From Elusimicrobiota bacterium (GTDB lineage Bacteria; Elusimicrobiota; Elusimicrobia; UBA1565), in contig JBAZVI010000002.1 of the NCBI GenBank assembly GCA_041660925.1, forward strand, positions 310,001 to 374,000: a stretch of DNA of 64,000 nucleotides, read 5' to 3'. The notes beneath the pieces are model-generated. The model did not search any database and had not been told where the DNA came from. It saw nothing but the letters and a program-made list of their open reading frames with translations. Each line of letters begins with the position of its first letter. The first letter of the stretch is position 1. The position numbers and the translations under genes are program-made. Shown here piece after piece: positions 25,940 to 33,916 of this stretch.

Positions 25940-28042
25940 ATGCTTGCGCTAGTCCTCGTCATCAGCCTCCTGTCCCTGGCCTTCGCCGGTTGGCTCGCCC
26001 ATAACGTCCTGCGCCGCGACGACGGCACCCCCGAGATGCGCAAGATCTCGGACGCCATCAAGGCCGGCGCCGAAGCGTTCCTCCGACGGATGAACAAGAC
26101 CATCGCGATGCTCGCGATCGCCCTCGCGGTCGTGATGTTCGCGGTCTACGCCGGCGTGCAGGGGAACATGACCACCGCCTGGCAGACCTCGCTCTCCTTC
26201 ATCCTCGGCGCCTTCTGCTCGGGCCTGGCGGGCTACATCGGGATGTACATCTCGATCCGCTCGAACATCCGGGCCGCGTCGGCCGCCCGCAAGAGCCTCA
26301 ACGACGCCCTCCAGACGGCCCTGCGCGGAGGGGCGGTCAGCGGCCTCACCGTCGTCTCCATGAGCCTCCTCGGCGTGGGCGGGCTCTTCTACCTCCTGGG
26401 CGGGAACACCGGCGACCCCGAGGTCATGAAGCTCGTCCCGCTGAAGATCGTCGGCTTCGGCTTCGGCGCGTCGTTCGTGGCTCTCTTCGCTCAGCTCGGC
26501 GGCGGCATCTACACGAAGGCCGCCGACGTCGGCGCCGACCTCGTCGGCAAGGTCGAGGCCGGCATCCCCGAGGACGACCCGCGAAACCCCGCGGTCATCG
26601 CCGACCTCGTGGGAGACAACGTCGGCGACTGCGCGGGCCGCGGCGCGGACCTCTTCGAGTCGACGGCGGCCGAGAACGTCGGAGCCATGATCCTCGGCAC
26701 CGCGCTCTACCCGGTCTTCGGCATCGAGGGCATCCTCTTCCCCCTCGTCGCGCGCGCCTTCGGCCTCATCGCGGCGGCGGTCGGCGTCATGTCGGTGTCG
26801 GTCAAGGAAGACGAGACCGACCCGATGCACAGCCTCAATCGCGGCTACAACGTCACCACGGTTCTCGCCATCGTCGGCTTCTACGGAGCGGTGCACTGGC
26901 TGCTCAAGAACAACCTCTGGCTCTTCGGCGCCGGCGTCATCGGCATCCTGACGAGCTACGCGTTCGTGCTCATCACGCAGTATTACACCGAGTACAAGTA
27001 CCGTCCGGTCAAGGAGATCGCGGAGGCCTGCCAGACGGGGCCGGCGACCACCATCATCTCCGGCTTCGCGGTCGCGCTCGAATGTACGGCCCTGCCGGTC
27101 GTGGCCATCTCGGTCGCCCTGCTCGGCGCCTACCACTGCGGCATCCAGGCGCTCACGGGCGTCGAGGGGATCACCCGCTCCTCGGCGGGCCTCTACGGCA
27201 CGGCCATCGCGACGATGGGCATGCTCTCGACCTGCGCCTACATCCTGGCGATGGACACCTTCGGGCCCATCACCGACAACGCCGGCGGCATCGTGGAGAT
27301 GAGCCATCAGGCCGAGGACATCCGCCGCCGCACCGACCGGCTCGACGCGGTGGGCAACACGACCAAGGCGCTCACGAAGGGCTACGCCATCGGCTCGGCC
27401 GCCCTGGCCGCGTTCCTGCTGTTCTCGGCCTACCTCGACGAGGTGACGCTCCTCACCGGGAAGGCCTTCCACAGCGTGGACATCGCCAAGATGGAGGTCT
27501 TCGTCGGCGGCCTGCTCGGCGCGATGCTCGTCTTCCTGTTCAGCTCGCTGGCCATCCGCGCGGTGGGCAAGGCGGCCTACTTCGTCATCAACGACGTCCG
27601 CGCCCAGTTCCGCGAGAAGCCGGGCATCATGAAGGGGACCGAGGAGCCCGACTACGGCCGCTGCGTCGACATCGTCACGACCGGCGCGCTCAAGGAGATG
27701 ATCCTTCCCGGCATCCTCGCCGTCGGCATGCCGGTGGCCGTCGGCCTCTTCTTCAAGCTCTTCGGCATCGGCGCCGAGGCGGTCGCGGCCCTGCTCATGG
27801 TCGGCACCATCACCGGCATCCTGATGGCGACCATGATGAACAACGGCGGCGGCGCGTGGGACAACGCCAAGAAGTACATCGAGCTCGGCGCCTTCGGGGG
27901 CAAGGGCTCTCCGGCCCACAAGGCCGCGGTCGTGGGCGACACCGTCGGCGACCCGCTCAAGGACACCGCCGGCCCTTCGCTGCACGTCCTCATCAAGCTG
28001 CTCTCGACGGTCACGCTGGTCCTCGCTCCGCTCTTCATCTGA
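25940..28042 (+). CDS. hppA: Membrane-bound proton-translocating pyrophosphatase (K+-independent type)
   Basis: This enzyme hydrolyses pyrophosphate in the cytosol and pumps protons out. It has 700 residues and about 16 transmembrane segments. The catalytic segments are intact: KAADVGADLVGKVE followed by DDPRNPAVIADLVGDNVGDCAGRG, and near the C-terminus NAKKYIE and VVGDTVGDPLKDTAGPS. The diagnostic position reads GNTTKALTKGYAIGS, with lysine where K+-dependent enzymes have alanine (GNTTAA), so it belongs to the K+-independent class, which pumps H+ rather than Na+. An AAGGAG ribosome binding site lies 7 nt before the ATG. Leader and strong -10 sequences suggest high expression. Confidence 0.96.
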   Translation: MLALVLVISLLSLAFAGWLAHNVLRRDDGTPEMRKISDAIKAGAEAFLRRMNKTIAMLAIALAVVMFAVYAGVQGNMTTAWQTSLSFILGAFCSGLAGYIGMYISIRSNIRAASAARKSLNDALQTALRGGAVSGLTVVSMSLLGVGGLFYLLGGNTGDPEVMKLVPLKIVGFGFGASFVALFAQLGGGIYTKAADVGADLVGKVEAGIPEDDPRNPAVIADLVGDNVGDCAGRGADLFESTAAENVGAMILGTALYPVFGIEGILFPLVARAFGLIAAAVGVMSVSVKEDETDPMHSLNRGYNVTTVLAIVGFYGAVHWLLKNNLWLFGAGVIGILTSYAFVLITQYYTEYKYRPVKEIAEACQTGPATTIISGFAVALECTALPVVAISVALLGAYHCGIQALTGVEGITRSSAGLYGTAIATMGMLSTCAYILAMDTFGPITDNAGGIVEMSHQAEDIRRRTDRLDAVGNTTKALTKGYAIGSAALAAFLLFSAYLDEVTLLTGKAFHSVDIAKMEVFVGGLLGAMLVFLFSSLAIRAVGKAAYFVINDVRAQFREKPGIMKGTEEPDYGRCVDIVTTGALKEMILPGILAVGMPVAVGLFFKLFGIGAEAVAALLMVGTITGILMATMMNNGGGAWDNAKKYIELGAFGGKGSPAHKAAVVGDTVGDPLKDTAGPSLHVLIKLLSTVTLVLAPLFI

Positions 28043-28055
28043 GTCGGAGCGCAGG

Positions 28056-28093
28056 GAGGCCGGGCGGCTCGTGCCGCCCGGCCTCTTCTTTTT
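28056..28093 (+). terminator. Intrinsic terminator of hppA
   Basis: A perfect 13-bp GC-rich stem (arms from GAGGCCGGGCGGC) with a TCGT loop is followed by TTCTTTTTA. The T-run also borders the -10 of the next gene. Confidence 0.9.
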
Positions 28094-28094
28094 A

Positions 28095-28106
28095 TAGACT
28101 GAGCGC
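28095..28106 (+). promoter_or_regulatory. Leaderless-type promoter of the HEAT-cyclophilin gene
   Basis: TAGACT (28095-28100), exactly 6 nt, then ATG at 28107. The hexamer sits directly after the hppA terminator T-run, and no ribosome binding site is visible. Confidence 0.5.
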
Positions 28107-30038
28107 ATGACGACGCTCCTCCTGCTGCTTCTCGCCGCCTCCCCCCTCTCGGGGCAGACCGCCGCGCCCGACGCCGACCTGCGCACGGCGGAGGACCTGC
28201 GCGAGCCGGATTCCGCGCTCCTGCGCACGGCCCTGAGCGACGCCTCCGCCGAGCGCCGCGCCCGCGCCGCCCGCGCGATGGGGCGCATCGGCTCCGCCGG
28301 CTATCTCGACGGCCTTCTGCGCGCTCTGCGCGACGACTCCGCGCGCGTGCGCTCGGACGCCGCCTTCTCCGTCGGCCTCGTCGCCGCGGAGAGCACCTCT
28401 CCGGCCTCCGGGGCCGTGACGGAGGCCCTCGAGGAGGCGTTCGAAGACCCGGCCGCCGCCGTGCGTCTCGCCGCCCTCGACGCCCTCGGGCGCGCGGGAG
28501 GGGCCGACGAGCAGGATTGGGCGGCCCGGCTCCTGCGCGAAAAGGACCCCGCGGTCCGCGAGGCCGCGGCCCTCGCGCTCTTCCGCATGCGCCTGCTCGA
28601 GCGCGTCCCCGCCTACTCCACGGCGGCCGTGCAGGGGCTTCTCGCCTGCCTGCGCGAGGAGTCCCCCTCGCGCTGGGCCTGCGCCTACGCCTTCAGCCGC
28701 TGGCCGTCGAAGGAGGCCGCGGGCTCCCTGGCGGAGGCCATCACCGCGTCGGACCCCCGCGCGCGCCTCTTCTCCCTGCGCTCCCTCTCGAAGCTGGGCG
28801 CCGCCGCTCCGGCCGAAGCGGGCGAGGAGTGCCTCGAGGACGGCGACGAACGCGTCCGCGTCGAGGCCCTCGCCCTGCTGCGCGCCGCCGGCGGAGCCGA
28901 GCGCATCTCCGCGCGGACCCTCGCCGACCCCTCCCCCCGCGTGCGCGCGGCCGCGGCCGAAGCCCTCGGGAACCGCGAAGGCGACCCTGCGGCCCTGCGG
29001 CGGCTGCTCCTCGACGGCTCCTCCTCCGTGCGCGCCGAGGCCGCGGCGGGACTCTCCGCGCGCCTGGGCGACAAGGCGGCGCGCGAACTCAAGAGGGCGG
29101 CTTCCGACAACTCCTGGTGGGTGCGCCTGCGCGCCGCGGAGTCCGCGCTGAAGCTCCCGAGAGAAGGGCCGCGCCTGCTCGCGGCCGCGCTCAAGGACGA
29201 GGACGTGCGCGTGCGCGCCGCCGCGCTGCGGACCTTCGCCGAGGGCTGGCCGAAGGAGTCCCGCGCCGCCCTCTCGACCGCCCTGCGCGACGCGTCGGCG
29301 CCGCTGGAGGTCCGCGGCGCCGCCGTCGAGGCGGCCGCGAAGCTCAAGGAACCCTCGCTTCTTCCCGACCTCGAAGAGTGCTACCGCCTCTCCTTCTCGC
29401 GCGAGTTCGTGGAGCTGCGCGAGTCGCTCGTCGAGGCCGGGTCCGCGCTCGCGGCGACGGCGCCGAAGTCCGCGGAGCTGCAGCGCTGGCGGGAGCGTCT
29501 GCTCGAGGACCCCGCGCCTTCCGTGCGCGCGGCGGCGGCGAAGGCGCTCGGCCGGCCGGCCCCAGCGCCGGAGGCTCCGTCACCGTCCCCGCTCCTCGCG
29601 GAGCCCGTCCCCGCGCCCGGGACGCGGGTCTCGCTGCTCACGAGCAAGGGAGAGCTCATCCTCGAGCTCGCTCCCGAGGAGGCCCCCACGCATTCCGCGA
29701 ACCTCGTCTCGCTCGTGCGACGGGGCTTCTACGACGGGAAGGTGTGGCACCGCGTCGTCCCCAACTTCGTCGTGCAGGGCGGGGACCCCCGCGGCACCGG
29801 CTGGGGCGACGCCGGCTACTTCCTGCGCGACGAGACCACTCCTTTGCGCTTCGCGCGGGGGACCCTGGGGATGCCCAGGGCGGGCAAGGACACCGGCGGC
29901 TGCCAGCTCTTCATCACGCTCATCGACGCGCCGCATCTCGACGGACGCTACACCGCCTTCGGCCGCGTCGTCATCGGCCTCGACGTCCTCGACCGCCTCG
30001 AGCCGGGCGACTACATCGTCAAAGCCACATTGAAATAG
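28107..30038 (+). CDS. Secreted HEAT-repeat protein with C-terminal cyclophilin peptidyl-prolyl isomerase
   Basis: This 643-residue protein has a signal peptide (LLLLLLAASPLSGQ). Residues 45-480 are about a dozen HEAT-like helix pairs with the repeating pattern DPxxxVRxxAAxALG. Residues 505-643 form a cyclophilin domain: GELILELAPEEAPTHSANLVSL, then FYDGKVWHRVVPNFVVQGGDP with the catalytic arginine of the FHRV-type motif (here WHRVV), then GTLGMPRAGKDTGGCQLFI, and HLDGRYTAFGRV. It probably assists folding of envelope proteins in the periplasm. HEAT-cyclophilin fusions occur in several bacterial phyla. Its stop codon touches a strong hairpin. Confidence 0.88.
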   Translation: MTTLLLLLLAASPLSGQTAAPDADLRTAEDLREPDSALLRTALSDASAERRARAARAMGRIGSAGYLDGLLRALRDDSARVRSDAAFSVGLVAAESTSPASGAVTEALEEAFEDPAAAVRLAALDALGRAGGADEQDWAARLLREKDPAVREAAALALFRMRLLERVPAYSTAAVQGLLACLREESPSRWACAYAFSRWPSKEAAGSLAEAITASDPRARLFSLRSLSKLGAAAPAEAGEECLEDGDERVRVEALALLRAAGGAERISARTLADPSPRVRAAAAEALGNREGDPAALRRLLLDGSSSVRAEAAAGLSARLGDKAARELKRAASDNSWWVRLRAAESALKLPREGPRLLAAALKDEDVRVRAAALRTFAEGWPKESRAALSTALRDASAPLEVRGAAVEAAAKLKEPSLLPDLEECYRLSFSREFVELRESLVEAGSALAATAPKSAELQRWRERLLEDPAPSVRAAAAKALGRPAPAPEAPSPSPLLAEPVPAPGTRVSLLTSKGELILELAPEEAPTHSANLVSLVRRGFYDGKVWHRVVPNFVVQGGDPRGTGWGDAGYFLRDETTPLRFARGTLGMPRAGKDTGGCQLFITLIDAPHLDGRYTAFGRVVIGLDVLDRLEPGDYIVKATLK

Positions 30039-30065
30039 CCGGGATTTCCATAGGAAATCCCGGCT
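30037..30065. terminator. Perfect hairpin at the end of the HEAT-cyclophilin gene
   Basis: A 13-bp perfect stem (AGCCGGGATTTCC and its complement) with an ATA loop starts within the stop codon. It lacks a T-tract on the plus strand. It may be a terminator of weak type or an mRNA 3-prime end stabiliser. Together with the 30085-30121 hairpin it insulates two convergent genes. Confidence 0.5.
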
Positions 30066-30075
30066 GGGGCTTGTT

Positions 30076-30121
30076 CAAAAAAGCCATGGATTGAGCGCCC
30101 CTCGGGGGCGCTCAATCCATG
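30076..30121 (-). terminator. Intrinsic terminator of the minus-strand unit, overlapping the last codons
   Basis: A perfect 17-bp stem (30085-30101 with 30105-30121) and a 3-nt loop include the TGA stop of the minus-strand gene. On the minus strand it is followed by GCTTTTTTG. Stem plus T-run is a classical intrinsic terminator that ends the coding sequence inside the stem. Confidence 0.9.
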
Positions 30122-30984
30122 AAGATGGGAGGGGTGCCGTCGGAGGGGGCCGCGAACTCGGCCGCACGGCGCAGGATCTCGGGCCATTCCTCTCCGAATC
30201 CGCGCACGAGGCCCTGGCATTCGTCGAGGGAGCTCCAGTGTTCGCCGGCCAGCTCGCGCAAGTGCCGGAACGGCACCACCGGCCCGGAGCGCCCGTCGGT
30301 TCCCGTGAGGAGGATGATGAAGTCGGCGGCCGGAAGGAGCGCGTCGCGCTCGCCGTACCAGGCGGCGCAGGTCCCCATCCCCTGGGACTCCCGGAACTCG
30401 TAGAGATCCGCGGCGGGGTAGCGCCCGGTGTCGGCCCATTGTACGGCGCGCATGGCCCTGAGCAGGCGCTGCGGGAAGAGCTCCGCGGAGCCCTCCCCCT
30501 CCAGTTCCGTCATCAGCCGCGGTCCCACGCAGAAGTCGCGTGTCGGCCCCGGGATCTTCAGGACCCGGTGCTCCGCGCCGACGATCCGGGCCAGCGTCCG
30601 GGCGTCGGAGCGCACCTGCTCGGCGATGATGGCGGGCGCGAAGATCTCCCGCAGCTCTCCCGACGGGAGGATCCCGAAGACGTCGCAGTCCACCTCGCGG
30701 GCGTGCAGGAGCTCCGCCGAGCGTTCGACGAGCCGCAGGGCGAGCTCCCAATCCTCGGGCGCGGCGGCGGCGAGGACGCCGACCTCGAAGCGGTCCCCCG
30801 TGAAGCGGACCTCCGTGAGGCGCGTGGAGCGCCGGTCGACGTGGAAGGTCCAGGGACGCTTGAGCCAGGCGGAGGCCCCCTCCGGGAGGGCGGGTGCGCT
30901 GCGCAGGCCGCGCGCAGGGATGCCCTCCAGCAGCTCGCGCAGGGGCGGCGGGGCTTCGGCGGCGACGGAGAAGTGGATGCTCAG
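30112..30984 (-). CDS. Unrecognised soluble protein, putative CTG start
   Basis: This 290-residue protein matches no family I know. It has no signal peptide or membrane segment. The composition is ordinary for the region, with conserved-looking stretches DCDVFGILPSGELREIF, GPTRDFCVGPRLMTELEG and AAWYGERDALLPAADFIILL. Alternating strands and helices suggest a globular enzyme-like or regulatory fold. The frame has no ATG, GTG or TTG near its apparent beginning. CTG at 30984 overlaps the upstream TPR gene stop as CTGA, with GGAAG 7-9 nt upstream, and is taken as the start. It is co-transcribed with the TPR gene, so the two may act together. Confidence 0.65.
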   Translation of the reverse strand: MSIHFSVAAEAPPPLRELLEGIPARGLRSAPALPEGASAWLKRPWTFHVDRRSTRLTEVRFTGDRFEVGVLAAAAPEDWELALRLVERSAELLHAREVDCDVFGILPSGELREIFAPAIIAEQVRSDARTLARIVGAEHRVLKIPGPTRDFCVGPRLMTELEGEGSAELFPQRLLRAMRAVQWADTGRYPAADLYEFRESQGMGTCAAWYGERDALLPAADFIILLTGTDGRSGPVVPFRHLRELAGEHWSSLDECQGLVRGFGEEWPEILRRAAEFAAPSDGTPPIFMD

Positions 30985-32054
30985 GTGAAGACTTCCAGCG
31001 GGGTATGGAGGCCGGCGCGCGCGGCGCGGACCTCGGCGCGCTTCTTCAGGCCCTCGGCCTGGCGGACCTTCCCCAGCGCGTAGAGCGCCTGCGCGAGCGC
31101 GAGTTCGCTGAGCACGACCCCGCGCGTCTCGTTCCCTCGCGAGAACATCCCGAGCGCCCGCAGGAGCAGGCTGCGCGAGCCGGCGAGCGCTCCGCGCTGG
31201 AGAAGGATCTTCCCCTGTCCCCAGACGACATAGGCGAGGTCCACCTCGTCGCCGAGGGAGGCGTAGAGCCCGTAGGCCGAACGGTAGAGGCGCTCCGCCT
31301 CGTCGAGGCGGCCGAGCTGGCGCAGGGCGTTGGCGCGGCCGCAGAACGCGTAGGCGCGGCCGAAGAGGTCCTCGCTCTGCGAGAAGACGGCGGCGGCCCG
31401 CGCGTAGAAGCGCTCGGAGTCGGCCGCGCGGCCCCGGATGCGGGAGACGCCGGCGAGCCCGAAGAGGGCGTAGCCCTCCCCGAGCCGGTCTCCGGCGCGG
31501 CGGAAGAGCGTCCGGGAGCGCTTGAACGAGCGGACCGACGCCTCGAGCTCCCCTTCGAGGCGCTCCGCGCCGCCGATGGCCCACAGGAGGAAGGCGGCCT
31601 CCTGCGCGTCCCGCGCGTCCAGGGCGCCGGCGAGGAGGGAGCGCAGCTCGCGCAGGGCGGGGCGATGGCGTCCCTCGGCGCGCAGGACGAGGGCGCGCTC
31701 GAGACGCAGCCGATGCGCGAAGCGGCGGGCCCAGGGAGCGCGGCCGGCTTTGGCGAGCAGACCCGACGCTTCGCGGGTCCTTCCCAGGCTGCGCAGCGCC
31801 GCCGCGCGCGCGAGGCAGGACTCGATGAAGAGGACGGGGTCCTCCGAGGGGGTGAGGCGCGAGAGGACTCCGGCGTAGAGGCTCTCGGAGGAGGCGAGGA
31901 AGCCGCGCGCGCGCAGCGCCTCGGCCTCGACGAAATCCCGTTCAGGGCGCAGGGCCGGCGGAAGCGCCGCGGCCCGGGGCAGGAGCGATAGCGCCCGGCG
32001 CGGACTCTCAGAGAGCGCTTCGCGCGCCGCTTCCAGCTTCTCGATGGCGTCCAT
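30981..32054 (-). CDS. TPR-repeat protein
   Basis: This 357-residue cytosolic protein is made almost entirely of tetratricopeptide-like helix pairs. Repeats about 40 residues long show the W/L-G-Y/F-A-P-like spacing (for example GYALFGLAGVSRIRGR, AYAFCGRANALRQLGRLDEAERLY, AYVVWGQGKILLQRG). No catalytic or DNA-binding domain is visible. Proteins of this type usually serve as interaction scaffolds. It has its own promoter-like -10 inside the end of the upstream glycosylase gene, and its stop forms a CTGA junction with the next gene. Confidence 0.8.
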   Translation of the reverse strand: MDAIEKLEAAREALSESPRRALSLLPRAAALPPALRPERDFVEAEALRARGFLASSESLYAGVLSRLTPSEDPVLFIESCLARAAALRSLGRTREASGLLAKAGRAPWARRFAHRLRLERALVLRAEGRHRPALRELRSLLAGALDARDAQEAAFLLWAIGGAERLEGELEASVRSFKRSRTLFRRAGDRLGEGYALFGLAGVSRIRGRAADSERFYARAAAVFSQSEDLFGRAYAFCGRANALRQLGRLDEAERLYRSAYGLYASLGDEVDLAYVVWGQGKILLQRGALAGSRSLLLRALGMFSRGNETRGVVLSELALAQALYALGKVRQAEGLKKRAEVRAARAGLHTPLEVFT

Positions 32055-32066
32055 GAGTCTATGATA
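32055..32066 (-). promoter_or_regulatory. Leaderless-type promoter of the TPR gene
   Basis: TATCAT (minus strand 32066-32061), exactly 6 nt, then ATG at 32054. The gap to the upstream gene is only 13 nt and has no ribosome binding site. Confidence 0.5.
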
Positions 32067-32067
32067 C

Positions 32068-32784
32068 CTATTTCGACGCCCGCCGCCCTCCCGCCCGGCA
32101 GCCGGAGCGCAGCGGACATCCCTCGCAGACGGGCTTCGTGCGGCAGTGCGCCTTCGCCAGCGCGACGAAGAGGGCGTGAGCTTCCTGATAGACCGGGACG
32201 GAGCGCGGGAGGGCGTCCTCGAAGAAGGCGCGCACCCGGTCATACTCCCAGGACGCTCCCAGCCAGCCGACGCGGCCGCCGATGCGGCGCGTGTAGGCGT
32301 CGACGACGAAGACCGGCCGGCCCCCCGCGTAGAGCAGCATGGAATCGGCGGTCTCGGGCCCGATGCCGCGGGTCGCGAGCAGTTCCGCGCGCACGACGTC
32401 GAGCGGGCCGCTGAGCCATGCGCGCAGCGGCCGCCCTTGCGCGCGCAGGCGCCGGCTGAAGTCCTTGAGGCGGCGCGCCTTCTGCCGGAAGCAGCCCGAG
32501 GAGCGGATGAGCCGCTGCAGGCGCGGGGCGTCGAGCGCCAGGAGCCGCTCCGGAGTGAGGACGCGCGAGCGGTGGAGCTCGGCGAGCGCCCGCTCGACGT
32601 TGACCCAGGCCGTGTTCTGCGTGAGCAGCGCGCCGACGCAGACCTCGAACGCCCCCCGTTCCCCCGGAGGACGTCGGTCTCCGGGACGGCAGCGGGGGCG
32701 CAGGGAGCCGGGAGGCGTGAGAGGCCACCAGCCCTGCGGGCCGAAGCGGCGCAGCAGACGGCGGTGCGCCTGGAGGGGCGTCAG
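32068..32784 (-). CDS. Endonuclease III-like HhH-GPD DNA glycosylase, putative CTG start
   Basis: This 238-residue base-excision-repair glycosylase belongs to the endonuclease III-related group. It has ALLTQNTAWVNVERAL (about residue 52), the helix-hairpin-helix RGIGPETADSMLL (about 139-150) with catalytic Asp in VDAYTRRI (Asp162), and a [4Fe-4S] motif CRTKPVCEGCPLRSGC at the C-terminus. The lysine of endonuclease III in the hairpin is replaced by glutamate, so it should be a monofunctional glycosylase, as known for this subgroup. No ATG, GTG or TTG occurs upstream of codon 131. CTG at 32784 overlaps the response regulator stop as CTGA and gives the proper family N-terminus (LLRRFGPQGWWP). 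Confidence 0.88.
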   Translation of the reverse strand: MTPLQAHRRLLRRFGPQGWWPLTPPGSLRPRCRPGDRRPPGERGAFEVCVGALLTQNTAWVNVERALAELHRSRVLTPERLLALDAPRLQRLIRSSGCFRQKARRLKDFSRRLRAQGRPLRAWLSGPLDVVRAELLATRGIGPETADSMLLYAGGRPVFVVDAYTRRIGGRVGWLGASWEYDRVRAFFEDALPRSVPVYQEAHALFVALAKAHCRTKPVCEGCPLRSGCRAGGRRASK

Positions 32785-33161
32785 GAGGCGGTGGGGCCGG
32801 AGCCCATCACCTTCTCGATCTTTTTGAGGAGGCGGTCGGTGTTGAAGGGCTTGATGATGTAGTCGGTGGCGCCGCAGGCGAAGGCCTTTTCGACGTCGCG
32901 CATCGTGCCGAGGCCCGTGACCATGACGATGCGGATCTCCTTGGTCTTCGGCTCGGTGCGCAGCTGGCGGCAGACCTCGTAGCCGTTGACGCGGGGGATG
33001 AGCACGTCGAGGAGGATGAGGTCGGGCCTTCCCTTGCGCGCCATCTCGAGCCCCTGGAGCCCGTCGGGGGCGAAGGAGACCTCGTAGCCCTTGCTCTTGA
33101 GCAGCGCCTGAAGGCTCTCGGCGAGCGCGAAGTCGTCTTCGATGATGAGGATTCGGGTCAT
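32781..33161 (-). CDS. Single-domain response regulator
   Basis: This 126-residue CheY-like receiver has no output domain. The acidic pair is in IIEDDFAL (Asp9, Asp10), the phosphorylated aspartate is in LILLDVLIP (about residue 52), the switch threonine in VMVTGLG, and the lysine in IIKPFN. It overlaps the upstream kinase gene as ATGA and would be its partner. Without an output domain it must act by protein contact or phosphotransfer. Confidence 0.93.
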   Translation of the reverse strand: MTRILIIEDDFALAESLQALLKSKGYEVSFAPDGLQGLEMARKGRPDLILLDVLIPRVNGYEVCRQLRTEPKTKEIRIVMVTGLGTMRDVEKAFACGATDYIIKPFNTDRLLKKIEKVMGSGPTAS

Positions 33162-33916
33162 GATCGGATGAGCTCCAGCGCGATGGCGGCCCGGCCGTCC
33201 GGGTCCACCTCGAGCGTCATGCGCCCCCCGTGAAGTTCGGCGACGCGCGCGGCGAGCCCGAGTCCGAGCCCCGTGCTGGCGAGGACCTGGGACTCCGGGC
33301 GGCGGGCGGGATAGTAGAGGTCGAGGGCCGCTTGCGCGTAGCCCGGCTCCGGCTTCGGCCCTTCGTAGCGGACCTCGATGCGGGCGGCGCCGGAGGCGGC
33401 GGTGAGGACGCGCACGGGGCCGCGCAGACGGAACTTGCGCGCGTGCAGCAGCATCGCGAAGAGGACGCGCTCGATGCGCTCCGGGTCGGCTTCGGTCTCG
33501 GGGAGCGCGTCGAGGCCCTCGACCTGCAGGACGATGTCGGCGCGCGCGAAGCCTTCGCGCAGCTCGTCGACGACCTTCTGGGAGAGCTCGCAGAGGCGCA
33601 CGCGCTCGCGGTTGAGCTGGAGGTCGCGGTGCATCTCGAGGTGGATGAAGTCCCGCAGGTCCCCCACCAGGGCGCCCAGGCGCGACATCTGCTCGTTGAG
33701 CAGGTCGAACCAGGGCTTCTGCTCCTCGGGCACGGGGCCGAAGACGCCGTTGAGGAAGTTGGAGACCGTCATGCGCAGCGAGGTCACGGGGGTGTTGAGC
33801 TCGTGCGAGACGAAGGACAGCATCCGCGCGCGGGTCTGCGTGAGCCGTCGGGCGCGCCAGGCGGCGGCCGCCCAGCCGGCGGCGAAGCCGCACGCCAGCA
33901 GGAGGAGGGCCCTCAT
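33158..33916 (-). CDS. Histidine kinase-like protein with degenerate ATP site
   Basis: This 252-residue protein has one N-terminal transmembrane segment (residues 3-20) and no sensor domain. The HisKA part has FVSHELNTPVTSLR with phospho-acceptor His38. The ATPase part is abnormal. The N-box reads LFAMLLHARKF, where the metal-binding asparagines are missing. The G1 box is YEGPKPEPG instead of DxGxG. The G2 box STGLGLGLAARVAELHGG is normal. It may bind ATP poorly and act as a phosphatase or as a phospho-acceptor for another kinase. ATGA overlaps join it to the carbonic-anhydrase-like gene and the response regulator. Confidence 0.82.
   Translation of the reverse strand: MRALLLLACGFAAGWAAAAWRARRLTQTRARMLSFVSHELNTPVTSLRMTVSNFLNGVFGPVPEEQKPWFDLLNEQMSRLGALVGDLRDFIHLEMHRDLQLNRERVRLCELSQKVVDELREGFARADIVLQVEGLDALPETEADPERIERVLFAMLLHARKFRLRGPVRVLTAASGAARIEVRYEGPKPEPGYAQAALDLYYPARRPESQVLASTGLGLGLAARVAELHGGRMTLEVDPDGRAAIALELIRS

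Noticed and set aside
32068..32784. Possible frameshift or truncated pseudogene of an endonuclease III
   Set aside because: The frame is open and carries all family motifs from the CTG at 32784; only a conventional start codon is lacking.
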